Shown here: positions 23,417-34,841 of the stretch, in pieces
Numbering within the stretch: position 1 is the stretch's first letter
Layout: each line of letters begins with the position of its first letter
NCBI GenBank assembly: GCA_014218235.1
Contig: CM024760.1
Span: forward strand, 140,507,245 to 140,571,244
Direction of reading: 5' to 3'
Length of the DNA stretch: 64,000 nucleotides
Origin: Colocasia esculenta
Lineage: Eukaryota > Streptophyta > Magnoliopsida > Alismatales > Araceae
Position numbers and translations under genes: made by a program
Notes under the pieces: model-generated
The model's database searches: none
Seen by the model: only the letters and a program-made list of their open reading frames with translations
What the model was told of the DNA's origin: nothing

Positions 23417-24485
23417 TCCAATAGATTTTCCTAAACGTAGCATCATGATATTAATTACACAAAGTTTTTACTAACAACCAACTACTCAAACAAGTTTGAG
23501 AGAAGAGGTTAATAGCTTTTAATCAAACATTTGGGGGATGCTTACGTTCAATTCAATTATTTCAATATTATTCAATGTAGCTTTTATTGAAACATTTCAC
23601 TCCAATATGGGTATGAACCTAGATGAGTATGATGAGAACTTCAGATTCACTAAGCACTCTCCTTCACAATGATGGGTTCTTTCTAGCACGGATCTCCGGT
23701 GTGGTATAACTTGCTTGGTCCAACGTGAGGGAATCCATGGGGTATGAAGACTTATAGAGGTCCCGATGAGGATTTTCTAGTACAATGAGATGGAATGCCC
23801 AATGGAGAGATTGTCCTCACCGAGAAAGGTGTTTGGATCCTAGGATTAGGAGGGAAGGAGGTCCCTCGGCCGAGTATGCCTGTAATGCAAGTGTAATGCA
23901 AAGATGACAGAAGACCAGGCGTTCTATGAACAGACAGAAACACGACAAGTTCAGTCGTCATGGTTCAGCATGAATTGCGACTGTTCAGTCGGTCCCGGAT
24001 CTGACAGCTCGCGAAAGCTGTAAGAGCCGCGACAACTCCCTCTGGTGCGTTTGTCTCAGAAACATGACAGGTCAAGCTGTCGCACAACAATAAAAAAACG
24101 CGACGTCTGAACACGTTGTGATTTAAAAAGCAACTGAGAGTTTATGTAAGGAAGTAAATCAAACAATCATGCTATATAGCCAACCAATTGGAGAAATAAG
24201 AGTCAAATAGTGATGCTTTTTTTCAAGTGAAGGTAAGTAAAAGGGGAAGGGAGTAGGATGATGATTTTTTTTAAATTAAATTTTATGGGAAAAAAAGCAC
24301 AAACACAACTTGGTAATCACAAGAGTTTCAAGGAGTACCGCGTGGGGTACGGGGGAGAAAAAGTGTACTACATGGGGTACGAAAGGAGTGACACACGTGG
24401 GTGTCGAAGGAGGGGAACACGTGGGTGCCAACAGAGTGGTAACCAAATAACTAAAATAAAAAGAGTCGCACTGCGATCGCCAATT
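23417..24485 (-). other. Leader of the Tat/Ogre-type element
   Basis: This lies between gag and the candidate LTR. No coding motif was seen. It includes several TCGCG words (23930-24120) and short repeats of ACGTGGGTG/GGGGTACG type (24335-24430). The minus strand reads TGGCGATCGCAGTGCGAC at 24465-24482, where a primer-binding site would be expected, but I cannot match it to a particular tRNA. Confidence 0.4.
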
Positions 24486-25871
24486 TGTGAACGCGCTTAA
24501 GATGCCACAAAGAAATAATTAAAAAAAGAGAAGTGAATATGATGAGGATAGAAAAGAAGAGAAAGAAGAGGGTGCGTTTGTGCACTATGGATGGAGGTGT
24601 GATTATCCGCTACGCGTGGGTACCGAAGGAGAGAGTAAAAGGTAGATTACTTACCCTCACTCAAAGATCACGGGAGTTAAGGTGCGGGTTGACTCTTACT
24701 TCTCCAACCAGCCAGTTGGCGAAGAAGACTTCAATTACTTGGTTACCTTGCAAAAAAGATAATAAAACAAGTGAAGCAAATGATTAGGCCAAGTTGTGTA
24801 GAACCAAATTCAAAAGAAGTGGAGAGAAACTTGCATGCATGGGCTTGAACACACCTTGCGGAGGTGGTGTAAAACCCCTAAAAAGTGTAGGTGAGAGATG
24901 AATGATGTGTGTGTGTGAGAAACTATGGTGATGGTGTAATGATGAATGCACTAAAAGAGATGAATTAAAAGAACAAAGAAGGAAGAATAAAAATCTGATG
25001 AAGAGAAGCCCAGGCGCAACAGCGGATGATGAGGAGGAAGAAGAAGACTCCTCCTTGCTTGAATGCACTTGAGAGATGAAGAACAATTACCCCAAATTGA
25101 AGAGTACTTGAAGCTTGCTTGAGAGGGTTCTTCTCTTCAAGCTCGGGGTTGAAGGAATGTAGTAGGGCTTCACCTCAGTACTTGGACTCTCTTTAAAAAA
25201 TAATGGTCACGGGGGTCCTTTTATATGGGTAAAATTGTAAATCGCGATGGACACAATGGTAGCCTATTAAGATGAAACGCGACCGACTAGAGCGCCGCGT
25301 TTAAAAACCTTCCTTACTTCGATTTGTTCTTTCCAAACTTCAAAAATAGCAGTTATCAAAATCGCGACCACAAAGTCGTCGCGTTTCTAACACTTTCAAT
25401 ATTGATCTGATTCTTAGCAAATTAATAAAAGGAAATTATGAATCGCGATGACATAAGCTGTTATGTTTTGAAAATAATCGATCTTTTGATAGGAATCGAT
25501 CTTTTAAAGAATGGAAGGTCAGAAACGCGACGAGATGAGTGGACGCGTTTATATTTAGCAACAAAATCTTTCTAAAAATTATTTTGGAAATTGCCAAAAA
25601 TTGAATATGGAAACTCTTAAACACGACGACTCTATAGGGTGCGATTATAAAACATAACAGAAGTCAGAATAGAAACCTGATACGCGACAATGTTGATCGT
25701 CGCGGATCAACTTCCTAAACCACGACCACTGTGTTTGTCGCGATTCAACTAGTGCACAGAGGACCTCCAAAAGCCTTAGAAAAATTCCTAGAATCCTATT
25801 AAAATAAAAAATAGGAAAATTACTTAAATGGTTAATTGAAGAGAGCCACTTTGAGGCATTGTATTATAACA
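24486..25871 (-). repeat. Candidate 5' LTR of the Tat/Ogre-type element
   Basis: On the minus strand the candidate starts TGTTATAATACA (25871) and ends near GCGTTCACA (24486), with a possible primer site three bases further. A minus-strand TATA-like TATATAAAAGG is at about 25215-25228. Many AATCGCGAC, AAACGCGAC and GTCGCG words lie at 25235-25760, upstream of that TATA. The other LTR is outside the window, so the borders are unconfirmed. Confidence 0.4.
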
Positions 25872-25914
25872 TGAAATTTACTCAATATGCTATCAAATTT
25901 GGCGTGTCTATAAA

Positions 25915-27819
25915 CAACACATGCATAGATCTGCACACTTATCCTATGTGGCGGCCTACTAATCTACATATACAGCCCATTCACCTACAAATACTGCACA
26001 TTCACCTATAAATACTATCATTTCACCTACATATCCCTCGAACACCAACACTTTCACAAATCTGTACTAACCTAGTGTAGTGGCCTATTCTCCTACATGT
26101 ACTGCTAATTCAACTATAATTACTACATATTCACCTATAAATAGTGTCATTTCACCTATAAATTCATTGAATACCAACACTTGCACAGATCTGTACTCAC
26201 CCTATGTGGCGGTCTATTCACCTATATGTACACCACATTCACCTATAAATAATTACTCTAACAACAACACTTTCATAGATATGTACTAACCCAGTGTGGT
26301 GGTGTAATCACCTACATATACTGCTAATTCACTTATAAATACTACACATTCACCTATAAAAGTCATTTCACCTATAAATTCATTGAATACCAACACTTGC
26401 ATAGATTTGCACACTCACCTATGTGGTGGCCTATTCACCTACATATACCATTCACTGATAAATACTATCATTTCACCTACATATATTTTGAACCCCAACA
26501 CTTCCACAGATCTGTACTAACCCAGTGTGGTGGCCTATTCAGCTACATATACTGCTACTTCACTTATACATACTACACATTCACCTATAAATAGTGTCAT
26601 TTCACCTATAAATTCAATGACTACCAACACTTGCATAGATCTGCACATTCACCCTGTGTGGAGGCCTATTCACCTACATATACAACACATTCACCTATAA
26701 ATAATGACATTTCACCTACATATACTTTGAACACCAACACTTTCACATATGTGTACTAACCCAGTGTGGTGAACTATTCACCTTCATATACTACTAATTC
26801 ACCTATAATTACTATAACTTCACATTTAAATAGTGTCATTTCACCTATAAATTCATTGAATACCAACACTTGCACAAGTCTGCACACTTCCCATGTGTGG
26901 CGGCCTATTCACCTACATATACAACATATTCACCTATAAATACGATCATTTCACCTATAATAGTGTCTTTTTAAGTACATAGATCTTGAACACCAACACT
27001 TGCACATATATGTACTCATTCAGTATGATGGCGTATTCCACTACATATAAGGCTAATTCCCCTATAAACACTACACGTTCACCTATAAATAGTGTCATTT
27101 CACTTATAAATTCATTGAATACTAACACTTGCATAGATCTGCACACTCACTCTGTGTGGTGGCTTATTCACCTACATATACTGCTAATACACCCATAAAT
27201 ACTACACATTCACCGAAAAAAAAGTGTCATTTCACCTATAAATTCATTGACTACTAACACTTTCTTTTTTTGGTTGTATAGCCCAGTGGTTAAGCCCATT
27301 GACTACTAACACTTGCATAGACCTACACACTCACCTTGTGTGGCAGCCTATTCACCTACATATACATCACATTAACCTATAAATACTGAACATTCACTTA
27401 TAAATAGTGCCCTTTCACTTACATATACCTTGAACACCAACACTTACAGATCTGTGCTCACCCAGTATGGTGGCCTATTCACCTACACTTTCAGCTCATT
27501 CACCTATAAATACTACACATTCACCTATAAATAATGTCATTTCACCTATAAATTCATATATTACCAACACTTGCATAGATCTGCACACTTACCTTGTTCG
27601 GCGGCCTATTCACCTATAAATACTACACATTCACCTATAAATATTGCTCTTTCACCTACATATATATTGAACACCAACACCTACACATATCTTTACTCAC
27701 CCAGTGTGGCGGCTTATTCACCTACACTTTCAGCTCATTCACCTATAAATACTATCGATTCACCTATAAATACTTCTTTTTCACGTACACATACATTGAA
27801 CATCAACACTTGCACAAAT
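25915..27819 (+). repeat. AT-rich satellite with alternating ~129 and ~105-116-bp units
   Basis: Sub-motifs TTCACCTATAAATA, TTCACCTACATATAC and CCAACACTTGCA recur throughout. The anchor word CCAACAC falls at 26045, 26174, 26274, 26390, 26495, 26624, 26734, 26863, 26993, 27122, 27254, 27436, 27564, 27674 and 27802. Spacings are mostly 128-132 bp alternating with 100-116 bp, so the higher-order unit is a dimer of about 230-260 bp. Open frames through it are translations of the repeat, not genes. The array resumes at 37981. Confidence 0.88.
27245..27314 (-). mobile_element. 34-bp target-primed micro-insertion with 18-bp target duplication
   Basis: Within the satellite, an 18-bp word starting CATTGACTACTAAC occurs at 27245-27262 and again at 27297-27314. 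Between them are 34 bases beginning TCTTTTTTTGG and holding TAGCCCAGTGGTTAAG. A long exact duplication plus a homopolymer tail on one side (A-tail on the minus strand) is the signature of LINE-driven integration, here of a severely truncated SINE or similar RNA. The inner word resembles a tRNA A-box. Confidence 0.6.
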
Positions 27820-28077
27820 CTGTATGTTGTACTCTGTAGATTTTGATGATCACAAAAACACTAAGTTTAACTCATGTTCTGAAAATCACAAAAACACTGA
27901 ACATAATTCATGTTTATGACCAAGTATTTGATTTATGTTTATTTAATTTGAGGGTCTAATTTGTGTGTTAAGTGTGCAGTAATTTTGTCCAACAGTCGCA
28001 TTTAATGTGGTCAATTTCAAGCCCAAGACTTGGATAAAACAGAAAGACAAGACTGGAAGAAGAACTGCAAAACTGAT

Positions 28078-28665
28078 AGTCGGTCGACCGACCCTGAGAA
28101 ATCGATCGACCGATATTGAAAGGAAATCAATGCAAGATCGATTATGGTTCAACGGTAATCTATGTCAGATCGATTATGTTTCAAAGGTAATCCATGTCAA
28201 ATCGATTATGGATCAAGGGAATCCATGTCAGATTGATTATGGATCAAGGGAATCCATGTCAGATCGATTATGGATCAAAGGGACTCGATGCCAGATCGAT
28301 TGTGGCTCAAAGGGAATCGATGCATGATCGATTACCTATCCAAAGTTGAACGACCGATTTGGTACTTTTGGTCGACTGACCTAGCTAGAAGGTTTGGGAT
28401 TGGGACAATCGAAAAGTCAGATGACCGACTTGAAGAAATCGATCGACCGATCCGCGGGTCGAAGCAAAATCACTTCGGATATTCACGTTGTATTTTGACC
28501 AATCGAAGCATTAGCCAAAGCTAAATCAGAAGTTGGACGACCGAAAGTCCAGAATCAGTTGACCGAATGATCAGTTGATTTGCCAGTCAAAGTCCTGATC
28601 GATGTGAGTCCAAGATTGGATGATCGATCTTGGGAAATCGGTTGACCGACACCGGAAACACAGTT
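28078..28665 (+). repeat. Array of ATCGAT/TCGATCGA palindromic words in the outer copia LTR
   Basis: About twenty words built on CGATTATG, GATCGATT, GATCGACCGA and GGTCGACCGA occur at irregular 15-40-bp spacing, with a local tandem part at 28130-28330 based on GATCGATTATGGATCAA. The array is about 120-700 bp upstream of the LTR's TATA-like box, so it sits in U3. Confidence 0.8.
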
Positions 28666-29310
28666 TCTAGTTTGGATAGGACTCTTTCTTATCTTGGATT
28701 CTGCATGAGCTTATCTTCTAATCTATAGACAAGAAGAAGTCTTTTGATCGTGGGTTTCAAGGTAGAACTCTATTCTCGTGTGTAGTATAAATACACATGG
28801 TTGGAGAACGAGATTTGTATCCAGGCTAGGGCAAAGGACGAACCAGCAAACCGAAACACTTTTCAGGTGTTCTTCAAAGGTTGATGAATGAGTTCAATGT
28901 ATTGAAAGTTCTGAGGAACGGGCATCCATAGTACTTTGTCCAGGAAGGTCTGAGCAAGCTTCTATGTTCTTCTCCGACATTTCTCAACCACGCTAAAATA
29001 GGAGAATTCTGAACTGCAAATTTCCATCTCTTTTCTCTTGTTCTTGGGTTGAGAACTGTACTTCAGTTTATTTACACAAACATCATTGTGTGTGTGCTCT
29101 ATTTGTGAGCACGTGTTTAGTTGGTGTGTAGTGTGTGCGCGTATACACATTGGGTTGTCTCGTCATTGAGAAACAAGGTGGGGTTGTGGTTGTCCCCAGA
29201 AACAATAGTGTGTGTGTGGGTTTTCGCTTGTACTTGGAAAACAAGCTAGTGGAAATCCTCACATGGGTGTGGGGTAGTGGACATAGACGCACGCAAGGGT
29301 GTGTTTGTCA

Positions 29311-29440
29311 TGTTGGGGATCGGATAGGTGACTTTGATAAATGAACTAAGAAATTGTGTGTATAGCAGCGGAATTAAAATGAGTAAGACACACACAATTT
29401 CATAGTTCATTTATCAAAGTCACCTATTCGATCCCCAACA
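29311..29440. repeat. 130-bp hairpin replacing the 5' LTR
   Basis: The left arm (29311-29361) is the reverse complement of the last ~50 bp of the LTR (compare 37690-37740), and the right arm (29388-29440) is the same sequence in forward orientation. The loop (29362-29387) continues the inverted copy to the LTR word CTTACTCATTTT. The switch between strands occurs in an ACACAC run shared by both. The right arm abuts the primer site. U3, R and most of U5 are absent. Confidence 0.9.
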
Positions 29441-29442
29441 AC

Positions 29443-29454
29443 TGGTATCAGAGC
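29443..29454 (+). promoter_or_regulatory. Primer-binding site, tRNA-iMet
   Basis: TGGTATCAGAGC, an exact match to the plant copia tRNA-iMet consensus, two bases after the hairpin end CCCCAACA. Confidence 0.95.
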
Positions 29455-29561
29455 AGGTTAGAGTCAATTCTATACTCTGAGGTGTTTTGGTGAATTTTTT
29501 GTATCTCAGATTTTGATTACTTGCACAAGTTGCTGTGTGTTTTGGTTTGATTGTCTTTATC

Positions 29562-31683
29562 ATGGACTCTAGAGGTTTTGTTGCTGAAGGTCATTCAATC
29601 AATAGACCTCCATTTATTGATGGTACTGACTATCCTTACTGGAAGAATAGGATGATGGTTTTTCTTAGAGCACAGAACTATGAAGTATGGAGAATTGTTG
29701 AAAAAGGACCAAATGAAGTCACTAGAGATGAAGATCAATGGACCAGGGAGCAGATCAGAAGGGTCACCCTGAACTACAACGCCATGAACATGCTGCAATG
29801 TGCCATCCATCCAAGGGAATATTCCAGAATCTCCATGTGTAAGTCTGCCAAGGAGATGTGGGATAAATTAGAATTGCTTTATGAGGGCACATCTGAGGTC
29901 AGGGAAACTAAGGATAACATGTTAGTTTCTGATTATGAGTTGTTTATCATGAAATCTAATGAAACTATATCTGAGATGTTTGCTAGGTTCATGGTTATTA
30001 TAAATGGACTTCCAGCCTTGGGTAAGGAATACTCAAATGAAGAATTGGTAAGAAAAATCTTGCGTTCATTATCTCCTATATGGCATACTAAAGCAACTGT
30101 CATTGAAGATTCAAAGGATTTATCCAAAATCACATTGAATGAACTCATTAGATCATTAATGACATATGAGTTAAATCTTAAGAGATCAGAAGAACACATG
30201 CTAAAAACAAAAACCATTGCTCTTAAAGCTTCATCAAGTAATAAAGGAAAATCTAAAGAAAATTCTGAGTCTGAGAAATCTGAATTTGATCATGATAATC
30301 TTGCTTTCATTACTAGACAATTCAAGGCATTTTTGAAATCAAACAAGAAGAAATTTGATAATAAGCAAAATGCCATGTCTAGTAAGAAGAAACATTTTTC
30401 TCATGTTGATCATAAGAAAACTGATGAAATTCCTGTGTGTTATAGGTGCAACAAATCTGGACATATGAAGGTTGATTGTCCAGAAGGTAAGAAGGAAAAA
30501 CACAAAACCCACAAGAAGGAGTTTCACAAAAAGAAGAACAAGGCCATGGTGGCTACATGGTCAGATGATGAAAGCTCAGACTGCAATGAAGAATCCTCAA
30601 GTTCCGAAGGGAATGAAATCTGCTTCATGGCTGGAAGCAGTGAAGAACAGGTAGATATATCCTTTGAACTATTTACCATTGATGATTGGCAAGAAACATA
30701 TGGTAATTTAGTTGAAAATCTTTCTGATGTTAGAAAAAAAAAAATATTTGAAAAGAAAAATTGAAATCATTCTTCATGATACTTCATCATCTAAAAAGAT
30801 TTCTGAATTGGAAGCTCAAGTTTCAGATCAAATCAAAGAAAATGATGAACTGTTGATCTTTGTTGATAATCTCAAATTGAAAATTCAAAAATTGAACAAA
30901 GAACTTATTAATTCTGTTAAGAAATTTGAAGAAAAATAAAAGGAAAACCATGAAAACTTGAATCAAATTGAAAAACTCAATCTTTGCATCAAAGAAAAAG
31001 AAGACATCATCAAGAACTTCACTCAACAGAAAGACAATCTGAATGCTCTACTTGGAGTTAAGATGAATTCAAATAAGCATGACTTAGGTTTTGAACCACA
31101 AAATTCAAAGAAAATTGAATCATCTCCAAAGAAAACAAAATCATCAAAAACTCCTTTAATAAAATTTGTTAAGGCAAGCTTATCTGAAAACAAAGGAAAA
31201 ATACAAAAACAAAAAGAACCTGAGAGGTCGACACATACCCTACCTAGGTCGACACACACTATGCACAGGTCGACCTATCCCAGTCAGAGGTCGACCTACC
31301 CTTCTTATAAAAATCACAAAAACTTCAAACCAATCAATAATCATGTTTCTCATGGAAATTGGAATGTTTTCTCTTCTTACAATTCAAGATGGAATAAGTC
31401 TTGGAACCAAAGGTACAATGGTAACCAATGGTTCAATCCTTATGTCTATCATTCATCTTTTCCTACATATCAACAACAATACATGCCAAGTTTTTCACAG
31501 TGGAACAAATCAACTAAGAGGCATAATGTTCAGAAAATTGAAAAACAAAAAGTTGAATCTTCTGTTTCAAAAACCACTGTGAAGAAAAATACACAAATTT
31601 GGGTTAGAAAGGATTTGTTATCTCTTCTCACTCAGGATGTTGGTACCAATCTCATGTGGGTACCAAAAACTTTTCTTGTCTAA
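29562..31683 (+). pseudogene. Sirevirus-like gag, two disruptions
   Basis: The ATG at 29562 (MDSRGFVAEGHSINRPPF) starts a gag with YWKNRMMVFLRAQ, MWDKLELLYEGTSEV and ISEMFARFMVIINGL, the UBN2-type copia gag domain (to about residue 240). A CX2CX4HX4C zinc knuckle (CYRCNKSGHMKVDC, about 30438-30480) and a Lys-rich, then acidic tail follow. A poly(A) run at 30735-30746 shifts the frame; the shifted frame continues as coiled coil (SELEAQVSDQIKENDELL) with one stop at 30937. The C-terminal part has four RSTxxx repeats (31226-31300) and an Asn/Trp/Tyr-rich stretch, and ends NLMWVPKTFLV at 31683. Pol starts in the -1 frame. Confidence 0.88.
31226..31300 (+). repeat. AGGTCGAC repeats inside gag coding sequence
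   Basis: Four AGGTCGAC words at about 18-24-bp spacing encode RSTHTL, RSTHTM, RSTYPS and RSTYPS. The same GTCGAC palindrome forms the array in this element's own 3' LTR at 36466-36800. Confidence 0.85.
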
Positions 31684-34600
31684 TTTGTTATGTGCAAGAA
31701 AGCCGTACATCCAATTCCAACAACATCTGGATTCTTGACAGTGGATGCTCATGGCACATGACAGGAGACAGAAATAAATTTTCATGTTTGATTGAAAAGG
31801 AAGGTGGATCAGTCATCTTTGGAGGTAAGAATAAAGGAAAAATAATTGGCAAAGGAAAAATTGGTAAGTCTTGCATTACCTTAAGTGATGATGTTTGTTT
31901 AGTTGAAGGTTTAAATTACAACTTGCTTAGCATTAGTCAATTGTGTGACAATGGTCACAAGATTCTTTTTGAACATGACTCATGCAAAATAATTGACTCC
32001 TCTTCTGAGGAAATTAAATTGATTGGAAAAAGAGAAAATAATGTCTACATGATTGATTTATGTGATACTTCATCTTTAAATGTTTGCTTGATTGCAAATA
32101 AAAATGACACTACTTGGTTGTGGCACAAAAGGTTGGGTCATGCAAGTTTCACAACCATTAATAAACTCATAAGAATGAATCTTGTAAAAGGTCTTCCTGA
32201 ATCTTTCCCAGTCATTGACAATCCTGTTTGTGGGATATGTGCTCAAGGAAAACAAACAAGAAAATCTTTTAAAGTGTTCAATGAAGTACTTACATCTAAA
32301 CCACTTGAGTTGCTTCATATGGATCTTTTTGGTCCAACCAAAACTCAAAGTCTCAGTGGTAATAGATATGGCTTTGTGATCATTGATGACTTTACGAGAT
32401 ATACTTGGGTTCTATTCCTATCCCATAAAAGTGATGCATGTTCAGAATTCAGGAGATTTTACAATTCTGCCTTAGTGGGTTTATCTTTTAAACTGAATTC
32501 CATTCTGACAGATCGTGGGGGTGAATTTGAAAACAAATCATTTTCTGATCTCTGTACTGAACTGAAAATTCTTCATAAGTTTTCTTCCCCTAGAACTCCA
32601 GAACAAAATAGAGTTGTAGAAAGAAAAAATAGAACTCTTGTGGAAATGGCCAGAACTATGCTCATTGAAAGTAAACTGTCTAAATCTTTTTGGGCAGAAG
32701 CTGTAAATACAGCTAATTTTATTTTGAATAGAGCATTAGTAAGACCAAAGATCAGAAAAACCCCTTATGAGTTGTTCAAGAATAAAAAGCCAAGTGTGTC
32801 ATATTTCAAAATTTTTGGTTGCAAATATTTTATTCACAATAACAACAAAGAAAATCTTGATAAATTTGATGCAAAAAGTTTTGAATCAATCTTCTTAGGT
32901 TATTCTAAAACTTCAAGAGCTTACAAAGTTTACATCTTGAAAAATAAGACTGTGGAAGAATCTCCACATGTCCTTTTTGATGAAAATTTGCAAAAGATTG
33001 ACATTTCTGATTTGTGCAGAACTCAAAAATGTGATGATGAAGATGAATTTCTTGAACATCCATCTACAAATCTTGAAGATCAAGAAGTACCAAATGTTCA
33101 TGAGGTTTTGAAATGCCAACTTCAAGTAATTCAGATAATCATGTTCCTGAAAATCATGCAAACTCTGAGGTAATTTCTGAACCCAGATTTTTAAGAGATC
33201 ATCCACTTGAAAGCATTGTTGGTAATTTACAAGATGGAATAAGAACCAGATCATCTTTTCATTCTGTCATAGTTGAAGATACTTTGGCACTACTTTCCCA
33301 AATTGAACCCAAAAATGTTGATGAAGCTTTATCTTGTGAAAACTAGATAAATGCTATGCATGAAGAGCTTCATCAATTTGAAAGAAATCAAGTGTAGGAT
33401 TTAGTACCAAAACCTTCAGATTTAACTTCTGTCATAGGAACTAGATGGATTTTTAGAAATAAATTGAATGAATCTGGTCAAATTGTTAGAAATAAAGCTA
33501 GACTTGTTGCTCAAGGGTATAACCAAGAACTTGGTATTGATTTTGAAGAATCTTATGCCCCTGTAGCAAGACTTGAAGCTGTTAGAATATTTCTTGCATT
33601 TTCTACTTCTTTGAAATTCAAAGTCTTTCAAATGGATGTCAAGAGTGCTTTCTTGAATGGTTACATAAAAGAAAATGTCTTTGTCAAACAACCCCCTGGT
33701 TTTGAAAATGAAAAATTTTCCAATCATGTTTTTAAACTCAATAAGGCTCTATATGGTCTTAAGCAAGCTCCAAGAGCTTGGTATGACCGGTTGAGCTCCT
33801 TTCTTGTAAATAAAGGTTACATAAGAGGAAAAATTGATCAAACGTTGTTTATAAAAACTACAAAAAATCATTTTCTTGATGTTCAGGTTTATGTTGATGA
33901 TTTCATTTTTGGCTCCACAGATAATAATTTGTGCAATGAGTTTGCCCATCTTATGCAATCTGAATTTAAAATGAGTCTAATGGGTGAACTTACATTCTTT
34001 TTAGGTCTGCAAGTACATCAAACTGCTGAAGGAATTTTTCTGAGTCAAACAAAATATGTCAAGGAGTTGCTCAAGAGGTTTGACTTCCAAAACATCAAGC
34101 CATCCAACACACCAATGGCCACAAGTGTAAGCCTTGAGAGTGATGCTTCTGGTAAGCCTGTTAATGCTAAACTTTACAGAGGTATAATTGGATCTCTTCT
34201 TTATCTAACTACCTCTAGGCCAGATATTCAATTTAGTGTATGCATGTACGCCAGATTTCAAGCAAATCCTAAAGACAGTCACATGTCTGCTGTTAAAATA
34301 ATTTTCAAATATCTTCTTTCTTCATGTGATTTGGGTCTTTGGTATCCTGCTGGGTGTAAATTAGACTTGATTGCATATAGTGATGCTGATTATGCTGGGT
34401 GCAAACTTGATAGAAAAAGCACTAGTGGGTTGTGTTTATATCTAGGAGGGTGTCTTATTTCTTGGGCTTCCAAAAAGTAACATTCTGTAGCTCTTTCAAC
34501 TGCAGAAGCTGAGTATGTTGCCGCTGGTAGCTGTGGTACCCAAGTCCTTTGGGTCAAACATCAACTTCTAGATTATAATCACACATTAGGTTGCATTCCC

Positions 34601-34841
34601 ATTCTTTGTGATAACACAAGTGCTATAAATCTGTCCAAAAATCCTATTCAGCATTCCCGCACAAAACACATTGACATTCGACATCATTTCCTTCAAGATG
34701 AAGTCTCAAAGAATTCTTTTGAACTCCACTTCATTGACACAGAAAAACAAATTGCAGACATTTTCACTAAGCCTCTTGCAGAACCTAGATTCACTTCTCT
34801 TCGAAGGGAACTTGGTTTATGCAAGTTTTCACATGTCTGAA
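31656..34841 (+). pseudogene. Sirevirus-like pol (protease, integrase, RT, RNase H)
   Basis: Protease: WILDSGCSWHMTGD (about 31728). Integrase: zinc region (WHKRLGHASF, CGICAQGK), then DDE residues in LLHMDLFGPT, LTDRGGEF and EQNRVVERKNRT, where the usual QNGVVER Gly is Arg. The frame stays open to 33173; it shifts near 33110 and the RT lead-in continues at 33113-33346 with stops at 33343 and 33396. RT (33464-34480) has KARLVAQGYNQELGIDF, FQMDVKSAFLNGYI, YVDDFIFGST and FFLGLQV. RNase H has YSDADYAGCKLDRKSTSG, a TAA at 34478 where CAA (SKKQ) is expected, then AEAEYVAAGSC to a final stop at 34839-34841. It is close to intact, with few lesions. Confidence 0.9.

Noticed and set aside
22021..23446. 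Translational coupling of three gag ORFs overlapping by ATGA
   Set aside because: Protein homology crosses the overlaps away from the ORF ends, so the overlaps are chance results of two indels in one gag.
24465..24482. Named tRNA primer site for the Tat/Ogre-type element
   Set aside because: TGGCGATCGCAGTGCGAC begins like a primer site, but I could not match it to a specific tRNA, so only a candidate is given in the leader entry.
27263..27296. A tRNA gene, from the A-box-like word
   Set aside because: Only 34 bases are present and there is no B box or cloverleaf.
27571..27846. Thr/Ser/Asn-rich ORFs across the satellite on both strands
   Set aside because: They are translations of the repeat unit and appear in several frames.
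31656..31690. Canonical -1 slippery heptamer at the gag-pol junction
   Set aside because: The CCAAAAACTTTTC run does not match X-XXY-YYZ in the gag frame, and the second element has no similar run.
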